A stretch of 64,000 nt of DNA from Bog-473 sp963754445 (GCA_963754445.1 CAVWFT010000002.1:1612001-1676000), one strand, 5' to 3'; positions 54,391-63,494 are shown, counted from the stretch's first letter. Numbers and translations: made by a program. Notes: generated from the sequence alone by a model not told the origin.

Positions 54391-55754
54391 GCCTCGGTGA
54401 GCACGGAGCGCAGGGTCGAGGCGATGAAGTCGATCTCCTCCTGGCCGCAGATCAGCGGCGGGGAAAGCTGCACCACCGGGTCACCGCGGTCGTCGGCCCG
54501 GCAGATCAGCCCGGCCTCGAAGAGGGCGCCCGAGAGGAAGCCGCGGAGCAGGCGCTCGGACTCGTCGTCGTCGAAGGACTCCCGCGTCTCCTTGTCCTTG
54601 ACGAGCTCGATTCCGTAGAAGTAGCCGGCCCCGCGCACGTTGCCCACGATGGGCAGGTCGTAGAGACCCTCGAGGGCGCTCCGGAACGCCTGCTCGTTCG
54701 ACTGCACGTGGTTGAGGATCTGCTCACCCTCGAACACGTCGAGGTTGGCCATGGCCACCGCGCAGCTGACCGGGTGCCCGGCGAAGGTGAAGCCGTGGAG
54801 GAACGACGCGCCGAGGCCCAAGAACGGCTCCATGAGCCGATCCGAGGCGATCATGGCGCCGAGCGGCGCATAGCCCGACGTCAAGCCTTTGGCCACCGTG
54901 ATGATGTCGGGCTGGTAGTCGTAGCGCAAGGCTCCGAACCAGTGGCCGAGGCGACCGAACGCGCAGATGACCTCGTCGGAGACCAGGAGCACCCCGTGGC
55001 GGTCGCAGATCTCGCGTACCCGCTGGAAGTAGCCGGGGGGCGGTGGGAAGCAGCCGCCGGCGTTCTGCACGGGCTCCAAGAAGACCGCGGCCACCGATTC
55101 GGGGCCTTCGCGCAGGATGGCCCGCTCGATCTCGTCGGCCGCCCATCGGCCGAACGCCACCTCGTCGTCGGCAAAGAGCTCTGCCCGGTAGAAGTTGGTG
55201 TTGGGCACCTTGATGGCACCCGGGACGAGGGGCTCGAAGGGCACCCGCAGCTCCGGAATGCCCGTGATGGAGAGCGCCCCCATGGAGGTGCCGTGGTAGG
55301 CGATGTAACGGCTGATCACCTTCGTGCGCTCGGGCTGCCCGATCAGGTTGAAGTACTGCCGGGCCAGCTTCCATGCCGACTCGACCGCCTCGGAACCGCC
55401 CGAGGTGAAGAAGACGCGGTTGAGGTCGCCCGGTGCATAGCCGGCGATCCTCTCCGCCAGCTCGATCGCCCGCGGGTGGGCATAGGTCCACAGGGGAAAG
55501 TAGGCCAGGGTCTCGGCCTGCTTGGCGCCCGCCTGGGCCAGCTCGGCGCGGCCATGGCCGAGCTGGGACGTGAACAGGCCGGCCAGCCCGTCCAGGTACC
55601 GCTTGCCGTGCTGGTCCCACACGTAGGCGCCCTCGCCGCGGACGATGACCGGGACCTCGTGGTTCTCGTAGGACCCCATTCGGCTGAAATGCATCCAGAG
55701 GTGCCGCTTGGCATCCTCGCTCAGCTCGGAATTCTCGGGATTGACGGTGCTCAT
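54375..55754 (-). CDS. Class III (omega) aminotransferase
   Basis: PLP enzyme of 459 aa that moves an amino group from a terminal amine to pyruvate or another acceptor. PLP lysine is in ITVAKGLTSGYAPLG, preceded by the Asp of LLVSDEVICAFGR; the N-terminal WDQHGKRYLDGLAGLF is typical of putrescine- or beta-alanine:pyruvate transaminases. GAGGAG precedes the ATG. With the neighbouring aminoaldehyde dehydrogenase and alanine dehydrogenase, putrescine or a similar diamine plus pyruvate is the likely pair. Confidence 0.88.
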   Translation of the reverse strand: MSTVNPENSELSEDAKRHLWMHFSRMGSYENHEVPVIVRGEGAYVWDQHGKRYLDGLAGLFTSQLGHGRAELAQAGAKQAETLAYFPLWTYAHPRAIELAERIAGYAPGDLNRVFFTSGGSEAVESAWKLARQYFNLIGQPERTKVISRYIAYHGTSMGALSITGIPELRVPFEPLVPGAIKVPNTNFYRAELFADDEVAFGRWAADEIERAILREGPESVAAVFLEPVQNAGGCFPPPPGYFQRVREICDRHGVLLVSDEVICAFGRLGHWFGALRYDYQPDIITVAKGLTSGYAPLGAMIASDRLMEPFLGLGASFLHGFTFAGHPVSCAVAMANLDVFEGEQILNHVQSNEQAFRSALEGLYDLPIVGNVRGAGYFYGIELVKDKETRESFDDDESERLLRGFLSGALFEAGLICRADDRGDPVVQLSPPLICGQEEIDFIASTLRSVLTEAWRRM

Positions 55755-55770
55755 CGATGCTCCTCGGGTC

Positions 55771-56280
55771 TCAGCGGGTGCCCCACGTATAGGTCTGTTT
55801 GGCCAATTTCAGGTACAAGAAGGTCTCGGTCGAGCGCACGCCGGGGATGGAGCGCACCGAGTCGTTGAGGACGTGCAGCAGCGCCTCGTCGTCCTCGCAG
55901 ACGATCTCGGCCAGGATGTCGAACGAGCCGGCGCACATCACCACGTAGTCGACCTCGCTCATGGAGCTGAGCTTCTCGGCCACCCGGCGGACATCGCCCT
56001 CGACCGAGATGCCGATCATCGCCTGGCGGGTGAATCCGAGTTGGAGCGGGTCGGTGACGGCGACGATCTGCATGATGCCCATTTCGCGCAGCCGCTGGAC
56101 CCGTCGACGGACGGCGGCCTCGGACAGGCCCACGGCGTCGGCGATGGCCCCATAGGGCTGGCGGCCGTCGTGCTGGAGCGCCTCGATGATGGCCCGGTTC
56201 GGCCCGTCGAGCAGCGTGCCGGGCGGTCCTGGCTCCGCTGGTGCTGTGCCCCCCTCCACCGGACCCTCGGTGTCGGGCAT
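55771..56280 (-). CDS. Lrp/AsnC family transcriptional regulator
   Basis: 169-residue regulator: winged-helix region with LLDGPNRAIIEALQHDGRQPYGAIADAVGLSEAAVRRRVQ split over residues 23-62, and the RAM ligand domain (YVVMCAGSFDILAEIVCEDDEAL). Seven extra low-complexity residues lead the protein. It sits between the aminotransferase operon and the divergent ALDH gene, so it probably senses an amino acid product and controls both. Confidence 0.87.
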   Translation of the reverse strand: MPDTEGPVEGGTAPAEPGPPGTLLDGPNRAIIEALQHDGRQPYGAIADAVGLSEAAVRRRVQRLREMGIMQIVAVTDPLQLGFTRQAMIGISVEGDVRRVAEKLSSMSEVDYVVMCAGSFDILAEIVCEDDEALLHVLNDSVRSIPGVRSTETFLYLKLAKQTYTWGTR

Positions 56281-56455
56281 CTCATACCTCTCTTCGGTCG
56301 TCCAACCTGCCAGATCGTGATGACGTGCAGAATTGTGTCACCTTCTGGGCCTCAGTCAAGCAGAATCCGTCATCTTCGGCACCCGATATTGCGAAATCGC
56401 TTGTTGGCATCCGAATTCTGTGATTCCCTAGCCGGGTCAGACCGGAAGGAGCGGC
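56281..56455. promoter_or_regulatory. Divergent control region of the amine module
   Basis: 175 bases between lrp and ALDH, more AT-rich than the genes. CAGAATT at 56328 and AATTCTG at 56414 are inverted copies 86 bases apart, with a third CAGAAT at 56361. Spacing of such half-sites suits an Lrp octamer that wraps DNA. Both promoters must lie here. Confidence 0.5.
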
Positions 56456-57883
56456 ATGCGTACCTTGCAGAATTTCATCGGTGGCGTCTACGCCGACGCC
56501 GAAGACGGTCCGACGGCCCCGCTGATCGATCCGAGCACGGGTGAGGCCTTCGCCGAGGCCCCGGTCTCGGGCCCGGCCGACGTCGACCGGGCCGTGCGCG
56601 TCGCCGCCGAGGCCTTCACCGGATGGAAGCGCACCACACCCTCGGAGCGCTCTCTGGCCCTCCTGCGCATCGCCGACGCACTCGAGGCCAGGGCCGAGGA
56701 CCTGGTCCAGGCCGAGTGCGAGAACACGGGCAAGCCATTCCAGTTGACGATGGACGAAGAGATCCCGCCCATGATCGACCAGATCCGCTTCTTCGCCGGC
56801 GCGGCCCGGTTGCTCGAGGGCAAGGCCGCGGCCGAGTACATGGCCGGGCACACCTCCTTCATCCGGCGCGAGCCGATCGGAGTCTGTGGGGCCGTGACGC
56901 CGTGGAACTACCCGATGATGATGGCGGTCTGGAAGTTCGCGCCGGCCTTGGCCGCCGGCAACACGCAGGTGCTCAAGCCCTCCGACACCACACCGGTCAC
57001 CGCGCTGCTCATGGCCGAGATCATGGCCGAGCATCTGCCGCCGGGCGTGTTCAACGTCGTTTGTGGCGATCGGGGGACCGGTCGAGCCCTGGTCGAGCAC
57101 GAGACGCCGGCCATGGTCTCGGTGACCGGTTCGGTGCGGGCCGGCATGGAGGTCGCCGCGGCGGCGGCACCCACCCTCAAGCGGGTCCACCTCGAGTTGG
57201 GAGGCAAGGCGCCGGTCATCGTGTTCGACGATGCCGACGCCGCTGCCGCCGCCGAGGGCATCGCGGGAGCGGGCTACTTCAACGCCGGTCAGGACTGCAC
57301 GGCGGCGACCCGGGTCCTGGCCGGACCCCGCGTCCACTCGGACCTGCTGGCCGCACTGGTCGAGCAGGCGGCGGGGACGACCGTCGGAGGTCTGGACAAC
57401 TCGGACGCGGACTACGGACCGCTCAACAATGCCAACCAACTGGAGCGGGTGCGCGGCTTCCTCGAGCGGACGCCGGCCCACGCTTCGGTGCTGGCCGGGG
57501 GAAGTCCGGTCGGCGACCGGGGCTACTGCTTTGCTCCCACGGTGGTGGCCGGACTCCGCCAGGACGACGAGCTCATCCAGAGCGAGGTCTTCGGCCCGGT
57601 GATCACCGTGCAGGAGTTCTCGGACGAGGCCGAGGCGTTGCAGTGGGCGAACGGGGTCGAATACGGCCTGGCTTCCTCGGTGTGGACCCGTGACCACGGA
57701 CGGGCCATGCGTATGGCCCGCGACCTGGACTTCGGGTGCGTCTGGATCAACACCCACATCCCGCTCGTTGCCGAGATGCCGCACGGCGGCTTCAAACGGT
57801 CGGGTTACGGCAAGGACCTCTCCGCGTATGGATTCGAGGACTACACGCGCATCAAGCACGTGATGAGCAACATAGAGGAGTAA
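56456..57883 (+). CDS. Aldehyde dehydrogenase (aminobutyraldehyde dehydrogenase-like)
   Basis: 475-residue NAD-dependent ALDH. The oxyanion Asn is in TPWNYP, the general base Glu in LELGGK, and the nucleophile Cys in FNAGQDCTAATR. The segment WINTHIPLVAEMPHGGFKRSGYGKDLS is characteristic of gamma-aminobutyraldehyde/betaine aldehyde dehydrogenases. GGAAGGAG precedes the ATG. Three bases separate it from the alanine dehydrogenase gene, so they are one operon under the divergent promoter shared with lrp. Confidence 0.9.
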   Translation: MRTLQNFIGGVYADAEDGPTAPLIDPSTGEAFAEAPVSGPADVDRAVRVAAEAFTGWKRTTPSERSLALLRIADALEARAEDLVQAECENTGKPFQLTMDEEIPPMIDQIRFFAGAARLLEGKAAAEYMAGHTSFIRREPIGVCGAVTPWNYPMMMAVWKFAPALAAGNTQVLKPSDTTPVTALLMAEIMAEHLPPGVFNVVCGDRGTGRALVEHETPAMVSVTGSVRAGMEVAAAAAPTLKRVHLELGGKAPVIVFDDADAAAAAEGIAGAGYFNAGQDCTAATRVLAGPRVHSDLLAALVEQAAGTTVGGLDNSDADYGPLNNANQLERVRGFLERTPAHASVLAGGSPVGDRGYCFAPTVVAGLRQDDELIQSEVFGPVITVQEFSDEAEALQWANGVEYGLASSVWTRDHGRAMRMARDLDFGCVWINTHIPLVAEMPHGGFKRSGYGKDLSAYGFEDYTRIKHVMSNIEE

Positions 57884-57885
57884 GC

Positions 57886-59007
57886 ATGATCGTCGGAGTG
57901 CCCAAGGAAGTGAAGACCGACGAGTGGCGAGTGGCACTGACGCCGGCGGGGGTGCGCGAGCTGACGTCGGCCGGTCATGTCGTGCTGGTGCAAAAGGGCG
58001 CAGGTGACGGATCGTCGATGCCCGACGCCGACTTCGTCCGCACCGGGGCGAAGATCGTCGACGATGCCGACGAGGTCTGGGGCGCCGCCGACCTGGTCTG
58101 CAAGGTCAAGGAGCCCGTGGCCGAGGAGTACGGCCGACTGGGGCTGCGCCAGGACCAGACGCTGTTCACGTACCTCCACCTTGCCGCCTCACGCGACTGC
58201 ACCGAGGCGTTGCTCGGTGCCGGCAACGTCGCCATCGCCTACGAGACAGTGCGGAACGAGGACAACTCGCTGCCCCTCCTGGCCCCGATGAGCGAGGTGG
58301 CCGGGCGCATGGCCCCGCTGATGGGGACCCATCACCTGATGCGGCCAGGCGGCGGACGCGGTGTGCTCGTGTGCGGTGTCCCCGGTGTGCGCAGCGCCCG
58401 GGTCGTCATTCTCGGGGCCGGCGTGGCCGGGTTTGCCGCGGCCACGATGGCGGTGGGCATGCATTCGGACGTCTACATCCTCGACCGCAATCTCGATCGC
58501 CTGCGAGACGTCGACCATCACTTCCGGGGCGCCCTCGAGACGGTGGCGGCGTCGCAGCACGCAATCGAAGAAGTGTGCCTGGAGGCGGACATCGTGATCG
58601 GTGCCGTGCTCGTGGTGGGCGCCCGGGCGCCACACCTCGTCTCCGACGCGCTCGTCGAGCAGATGCGTCCTGGTTCGGTCCTCGTCGACATCTCGGTCGA
58701 TCAGGGAGGCTGCTTCGAGTCGACCCGCCCCACCACGCACTCGAACCCCACCTTCGAGGTCCACGGGACGGTGTTCTACTGCGTGGCCAACATGCCGGGC
58801 GCAGTCCCGCACACCTCCACTCATGCGCTGGCCAACGCCACCTTGCCCTACACGCTCAGCATCGCCAACCTGGGTTGGCAGCGGGCCGTCCAGGCCAACC
58901 GGGCCCTGGCCGAAGGGGTCAACGTGGCGAACGGGAGAATCGTCTACAAGCCGGTGGCCGATGCCCATGGACTCGAGTACAGCCCCCTCGAGGCCCTGGT
59001 CGACTGA
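57886..59007 (+). CDS. ald: Alanine dehydrogenase
   Basis: Interconverts L-alanine and pyruvate plus ammonia with NAD; 373 aa, normal length. Signature start VGVPKEVKTDEWRVALTP, catalytic His in LFTYLHLAAS, Rossmann loop ILGAGVAGFAAA, and Asp in LVDISVDQGGCFE. It follows the ALDH gene after AGCATG. In this module it would recycle alanine made by the omega-aminotransferase. Confidence 0.93.
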   Translation: MIVGVPKEVKTDEWRVALTPAGVRELTSAGHVVLVQKGAGDGSSMPDADFVRTGAKIVDDADEVWGAADLVCKVKEPVAEEYGRLGLRQDQTLFTYLHLAASRDCTEALLGAGNVAIAYETVRNEDNSLPLLAPMSEVAGRMAPLMGTHHLMRPGGGRGVLVCGVPGVRSARVVILGAGVAGFAAATMAVGMHSDVYILDRNLDRLRDVDHHFRGALETVAASQHAIEEVCLEADIVIGAVLVVGARAPHLVSDALVEQMRPGSVLVDISVDQGGCFESTRPTTHSNPTFEVHGTVFYCVANMPGAVPHTSTHALANATLPYTLSIANLGWQRAVQANRALAEGVNVANGRIVYKPVADAHGLEYSPLEALVD

Positions 59008-59120
59008 CGGGCGGACTCCTCCGGCTGCCTCGGGCAACCGCCACCCACCGCTCATGATCTGACGGAGCGTCAGCCCGGGCGGCCGAGCGACGGCGCCCGT
59101 GGAGCGACCAAACTGCAGGG

Positions 59121-60392
59121 ATGGCAGACCAGCCGATCTCCGATCAGCCTGCGCCGGGCGGGGAGCTGGCCATGCGGGTGGCCGATGCCGACCGGGACCG
59201 CACCGTGGCCACGTTGCGAGAGCACGTCGTGGCCGGCCGCCTGACCCTCGACGAATTCTCCGACCGCGTCGGGCGGGCGCTCGACGCGACCACCCGCGGC
59301 GACCTGATCGCCGTCATGGCCGACCTTCCGGCCACGTCCGAGCCGGCCGGAGCCGGCCCGGCGCCGGCACGCCGACGACGCCGATGGCACGTCGCGGTGC
59401 TGAGCGGCCATGAGACCAAGGGACGGTGGCGCATCAGCGGGAAGACGAACGCGGTCGCCATCATGGGTGGTTGCGACATGGACCTGCGTCGAGCGGAGAT
59501 CGACGGGCCGGAGGTCGTCATCACGGCATTCGCATTCTGGGGTGGCATCAAGATCGTCGTGCCCGAGGGGTTCGACGTCGATCTGGTGGGGCTCTCCGTG
59601 ATGGGCGGCCGCAGCCTCAAACTGCGCGACGTCCCGATCGTCCCGGGCTCTCCACGTATCGTGGTGCGGGGCTTCGCCGTCATGGGCGGGATCGATGTGC
59701 GCAGTCGTTCGAGCCGATCCGGTCGCAAGACGGCGAAAGCGATCACCGAGAGTGCACTCGGGGTCGTGGACGCGTTCACGGAGCGATCGGCGGCGAAGGC
59801 TCAGGCACTCGACGGAGCGCGCGCCCCCTCGTCCGCGCCGGCCTCGGCCGACCTCGCCGCGTTCGAGGGCGAGTTGGTGGCTGACGGCACGGTCACCATC
59901 CTCTTCTGCGACATGGTCGATTACGCCGGCATGACGGAGCGTCTGGGCGACCATGCGTCGTTGTCCCGCCTGCACGAGCACCACCGCATCGTGCGCCAGG
60001 CTCTGGTTCGCCATGGCGGCCGTGAGGTGAAGGTGCAGGGCGACGGTTTCATGATCGCGTTCGGCGGCGCGGCTCGAGCCATGCGATGCGCCATCGACAT
60101 CCAGCGTGCGTTTCGCGATCACGTACCCGAGAGCGGCGAGGATCCCATCGCCGTGCACATCGGCATCAACACGGGGGACGCTGTCGTGGAGGGCGAAGAC
60201 TTCATCGGTCACAGCGTCATCGTCGCCAGCCGACTGGCCGACGTGGCTGGCCCGGGCGAGGTCCTGGTCTCGTCACTCTCCGAACAGCTCGTGATCGGGT
60301 CGGGCGAGTTCACGTTCACCGCGCCCCGGGAGACGACGCTCAAGGGCATGGCCCGTACCCAGCGCGCGTCGACGCTTCTCTGGGCGGAGTAG
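59121..60392 (+). CDS. DUF1707/LiaF-like/class III adenylate-guanylate cyclase fusion
   Basis: 423-residue soluble protein in three parts. Residues about 15-67 form a DUF1707 domain (MRVADADRDRTVATLREHVVAGRLTLDEFSDRVG). Residues about 85-195 resemble the C-terminal LiaF/YvqF domain with repeated glycine-rich strands (IMGGCDMDLRRAEI, SVMGGRSLKLRDVPI). Residues about 255-420 are a class III cyclase: metal aspartates D264 (FCDMVDY) and D308 (VQGDGF) are kept, but substrate-selecting residues are not clear. It probably makes cAMP or cGMP in response to an envelope-related signal. Confidence 0.83.
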   Translation: MADQPISDQPAPGGELAMRVADADRDRTVATLREHVVAGRLTLDEFSDRVGRALDATTRGDLIAVMADLPATSEPAGAGPAPARRRRRWHVAVLSGHETKGRWRISGKTNAVAIMGGCDMDLRRAEIDGPEVVITAFAFWGGIKIVVPEGFDVDLVGLSVMGGRSLKLRDVPIVPGSPRIVVRGFAVMGGIDVRSRSSRSGRKTAKAITESALGVVDAFTERSAAKAQALDGARAPSSAPASADLAAFEGELVADGTVTILFCDMVDYAGMTERLGDHASLSRLHEHHRIVRQALVRHGGREVKVQGDGFMIAFGGAARAMRCAIDIQRAFRDHVPESGEDPIAVHIGINTGDAVVEGEDFIGHSVIVASRLADVAGPGEVLVSSLSEQLVIGSGEFTFTAPRETTLKGMARTQRASTLLWAE

Positions 60393-60513
60393 ATGGCTGC
60401 GGGTGGCCGCCGACCGGTCGGATCGGACGGCCCGACCGCAGTGGTCCCAGCTGAAACCAAGCATTTCTCCCACATGTCCTGACCCGGGAATTCGAACCAG
60501 CGCCGCCTTTCTT

Positions 60514-60539
60514 GTGTGAGTCGCGGGCGACGCGGGTAA
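60514..60539 (+). promoter_or_regulatory. Possible stress-sigma (SigB/SigF type) promoter
   Basis: GTGT at 60514 and GGGTAA at 60534 with 16 bases between, one base each from the actinobacterial SigF/SigB pattern GTTT-N15-17-GGGTAT. It lies about 40 bases before the STAS gene, a plausible target of a stress sigma factor. Short motif; chance match possible. Confidence 0.3.
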
Positions 60540-60577
60540 CCCTTCGACGTCAAGCCCAACGCCGATAGGAGATGCCA

Positions 60578-60946
60578 GTGTCGTGTGCAACCAAGGGTTC
60601 TTCCGACATCGAGGTACTCCCTGAGCTCAACTTGTTCAGCGCGGCGCTCGATTCGTCCGGAAAGCTCTTCCTCTACGGCGAACTCGACGTCAGCGGCATC
60701 GATGCCTTGCGGGTCGTTCTCGATCAAGCCCTCCTCGAGCCGGGCAACGAGATCGTCGTCAACGGATCCCGGTTGGCCTCGATCGACCTCCCGGCGTCAC
60801 GCGAACTGCTTGAGTACCAGACCCGGGCGGCCTCGTCGCGGCGACGCCTCTGGCTCGAGCCCGTCTCGATCGAGGTGACGAAGGCCCTTCGTGGATTCAA
60901 CCTGCTCGGCTTGCTGATCAAGCCGAAGGAACGAGTCGGGTCGTGA
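60578..60946 (+). CDS. STAS domain protein with degenerate phosphorylation site
   Basis: 122-residue anti-anti-sigma-like protein: LFLYGELDVSGIDALRVVLD and later LWLEPVSIEVTKALRGFNLLGLL fit the STAS fold. The usual D-S-S-G phospho-loop is replaced by ASIDLPASREL, so the standard serine is missing. I chose GTG 60578 with TAGGAG six bases upstream over the ATG at 60572, which is too close to that site. First of the partner-switching genes. Confidence 0.7.
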   Translation: MSCATKGSSDIEVLPELNLFSAALDSSGKLFLYGELDVSGIDALRVVLDQALLEPGNEIVVNGSRLASIDLPASRELLEYQTRAASSRRRLWLEPVSIEVTKALRGFNLLGLLIKPKERVGS

Positions 60947-61012
60947 GGCCCGCTTCCGGTTGGACGGTCGGATAATCGCACCAGCCGTGAGATGAACGCC
61001 ATCGGTTCCGAG

Positions 61013-61044
61013 TTCACCCGATCGTGCTAATCCGAACGGGTGAA
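61013..61044. repeat. Perfect inverted repeat TTCACCCG/CGGGTGAA
   Basis: Eight-base arms at 61013-61020 and 61037-61044 around a 16-base loop, between the STAS gene and the phosphatase gene. No T-tract follows, so it may be an operator or mRNA-end structure rather than a standard terminator. Confidence 0.45.
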
Positions 61045-61116
61045 TGACCTGTATGTGGGGCAGTTTTCCCGGTCAGCCCGGGGGCTGTGACCCCAGTTGA
61101 GCACTAATCTCCAGGC

Positions 61117-62979
61117 ATGGAGCCGGCGCTACTGATCGAGCAACCCGGCCATGTGGTCGAGCGGGACCGCGGCATCTGGTCTCTCCGGGGACCCAGGATG
61201 CTCATCATCGGATACTTCGTCGTCCTGGTCGTGATCGCCGCGGCGACCCTGCCCACCCTCGTCGGTACGCTGCAGACGCTCAATCGCCAACACGCCACCT
61301 ATGACGTGGCCTCTGCCGGAGCGACCAATCTCATGGTGAGCGCGCTGAACCAGGAGACGGGCCTTCGAGGGTACGTCATCACCGGTGACCCGTCTTTCTT
61401 ACAGCCCTATCGGCTCGGAGCCAGCCAATACCTCGGGGCGAAGAGCCATCTCGACTCGGTCCGTCTGGGCGAACCGTTTCGAGCCGAGGTCGAGTCGACC
61501 CTGGCGAGTTTGAACCGCTGGCGCGCCACGGCGATGGAGGCGATCGGAGACATCGAGCGTCACGACGTGTCGGCCGCGCGGACCGTGACGATCCAGTCGA
61601 CGGCCAAGAGCCGTTTCGACCAGTTCCGGCAGCAGCAGGCTCTCCTGGCCAACACGGTCCAAGAAGATCTGCACGCCAGCCGCAATGCGCTGCAGTCGCA
61701 GGTGGTGTTGTCCATCGTCGTGCTGTCCGTTGCACTGGGCGTCGGTTTCATTCTCGCCTTCGCCATGTGGTTGTGGTGGCGTTTGTTCGGGCGCCGCACT
61801 GCCGAGAACGAACGGGAACTGGCGGATCGAGCCGTGCTCATGCAGGCGGCCATCGATGCCTCGTCCGACGGCTTGCACGCCAAGGACCTGGAGGGCCGGC
61901 ACATCCTTGCCAACCGGGCCAGGGCGGCTGCGCTGACCGGAGGAGACGCCGATGCGGATCTGATCGGCCGTCGGGTCGACGACTTTCTCGCACCAGGCGT
62001 GGCAGCGGACATCAAGCGGAACGAGGAGCTGGTGATCCGCACGGGTCGCGAGCGACAGTTCCAAGAGATTCTGCCGTTTCCCGACGGGCCGCACGTCTTT
62101 TCGATGACCAAGAGCCCCTTGCGGAATTCGGAAGGGCAGATCTCCGGGACGGTCGGCATCTCGCGTGACATCACCACCGAGATCACGCTGCTCGAGGATC
62201 GCGAGCGCCTCTACCGCCTGGAACATCGCCTGGCCGAGACGCTGCAGCTGTCCATGATCGGCAGCGATCACCTCGACGATCAGCGCCTCGAGGTCTGTGC
62301 CCGCTACACGACTGCAGCCGACGAACTGGCCGTCGGGGGCGATTGGTACGACGCCCTGCCCACGCCCGACGGTCGCATTGCCCTCGTGGTCGGCGACGCC
62401 GTCGGCCACGGAATCGGATCAGTCACCGCCATGGGGCAGCTGCGCAGCGCGCTGGCGGCGCTGATCAATGTCGCACCCGATCCCGCGGCCCTCCTCGAGA
62501 CGATGGACGAGTTCGCTTCGACGCTGCCGCTGGCCCGATCGTCCACGTGCATCGTCGTCTTCATCGATCCTTCGCAGGAACGCATCGTCTACTCCTGCGC
62601 CGGCCACATGCCGCCGATCATCGTGCGGCCCGGTGAGCACGCCGCGGTTCTCGCCGACCATCAGGATCCACCGCTCGCGGTCAAGAGGTCGTTGGCGCGC
62701 AGGAATACGACGGTGGCGTTCCCTGTCGGTTCGGTCGTGCTGCTCTACACGGATGGCCTCGTTGAGCGGCGCAATGAACTCATCGACGTGGGAATGCAAC
62801 GCTTGATCGACGGGGTCGAGAAGATGGCGGACCCTCCCATGGACGAGCTGTGTGACGGGGCCATCAAGAACCTCGTCGCCCCCGAAGAGCAGTCCGATGA
62901 TGTCGCCATGATCGCCGCTCGGCTGGCGAACAGGGATGGGCGAGGGCCGCTGTCACGCCACTCGGGAACGGCCGCATGA
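61117..62979 (+). CDS. CHASE3-PAS-SpoIIE/RsbU-type PP2C phosphatase
   Basis: Membrane sensor phosphatase of 620 aa. Two membrane segments at about 29-50 and 188-215 bracket an extracytoplasmic CHASE3 domain with the TGLRGYVITGD motif. A PAS domain (about 242-345) precedes the SpoIIE phosphatase with metal aspartates in VGGDWYDAL, VVGDAVGHGIGS and QSDDVAMIAAR. It would dephosphorylate an STAS protein, freeing a sigma factor from its kinase. The STAS gene downstream (serine kept) is the likely partner. Confidence 0.9.
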   Translation: MEPALLIEQPGHVVERDRGIWSLRGPRMLIIGYFVVLVVIAAATLPTLVGTLQTLNRQHATYDVASAGATNLMVSALNQETGLRGYVITGDPSFLQPYRLGASQYLGAKSHLDSVRLGEPFRAEVESTLASLNRWRATAMEAIGDIERHDVSAARTVTIQSTAKSRFDQFRQQQALLANTVQEDLHASRNALQSQVVLSIVVLSVALGVGFILAFAMWLWWRLFGRRTAENERELADRAVLMQAAIDASSDGLHAKDLEGRHILANRARAAALTGGDADADLIGRRVDDFLAPGVAADIKRNEELVIRTGRERQFQEILPFPDGPHVFSMTKSPLRNSEGQISGTVGISRDITTEITLLEDRERLYRLEHRLAETLQLSMIGSDHLDDQRLEVCARYTTAADELAVGGDWYDALPTPDGRIALVVGDAVGHGIGSVTAMGQLRSALAALINVAPDPAALLETMDEFASTLPLARSSTCIVVFIDPSQERIVYSCAGHMPPIIVRPGEHAAVLADHQDPPLAVKRSLARRNTTVAFPVGSVVLLYTDGLVERRNELIDVGMQRLIDGVEKMADPPMDELCDGAIKNLVAPEEQSDDVAMIAARLANRDGRGPLSRHSGTAA

Positions 62980-63079
62980 CAGGCGGGTCCTCCGTGGCGT
63001 CCGCAGGGCAGCGCACGGTTCTGGCCGCGCCAACGCTGCGGCGCCGGCCGTCGAGGGTCTCTCGCTCCGGCCGGAAGGG

Positions 63080-63451
63080 TCAGGTCGCGACCAGAAGATC
63101 GCACCAGACGGTCTTGCCGTCGTCGTCCACGCTGGTGCCCCAGTCATCGGAGAGGGCACCCACCAGCCGGAGCCCCCAGCCGTGGTGCGACTTGGTGGAC
63201 TCAGGATCGACTTCGGGCAGATGGCGGTCGGTATCCGACACCCCCATCCGGAGACGCACGCCGTCGAAGGACAAGAACAGGGTCAGCATCGTCTTGGCAT
63301 GCCGCACCCCATTGCTCACGAGTTCCGTGACCAACAGGAGCACGGCATCCTCGGCGCCGGCCAGGCCCCAGTCGTGGAGGGCGCGGCTGGTCAACTGCCG
63401 CGCTGCAGCTGCGCTGGCCACTGACGGTGGAAGGCTTGTCTGAACTCGCAT
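63080..63451 (-). CDS. RsbW-like anti-sigma factor kinase (HATPase)
   Basis: 123-residue GHKL ATPase of the RsbW/SpoIIAB group. N box LLLVTELVSNGVRHA binds Mg-ATP, and the G boxes are in VSDTDRHLPE and HHGWGLRLVGALSDDWG. ATG 63451 was chosen as the point where the fold starts, with GAAGAG upstream. It would phosphorylate an STAS protein and hold a sigma factor. No sigma gene is adjacent in the window. Confidence 0.85.
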   Translation of the reverse strand: MRVQTSLPPSVASAAAARQLTSRALHDWGLAGAEDAVLLLVTELVSNGVRHAKTMLTLFLSFDGVRLRMGVSDTDRHLPEVDPESTKSHHGWGLRLVGALSDDWGTSVDDDGKTVWCDLLVAT

Positions 63452-63480
63452 CTCTTCGATATCTAGACGGTACCCGGGTC

Positions 63481-63494
63481 GGTTAGAACTAACC
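63481..63494. promoter_or_regulatory. Inverted repeat GGTTAG-aa-CTAACC
   Basis: Six-base arms around AA, within the gap between the divergent RsbW-like and STAS genes, 30 bases from the kinase start. Candidate operator or part of a promoter; no regulator is assigned. Confidence 0.4.
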
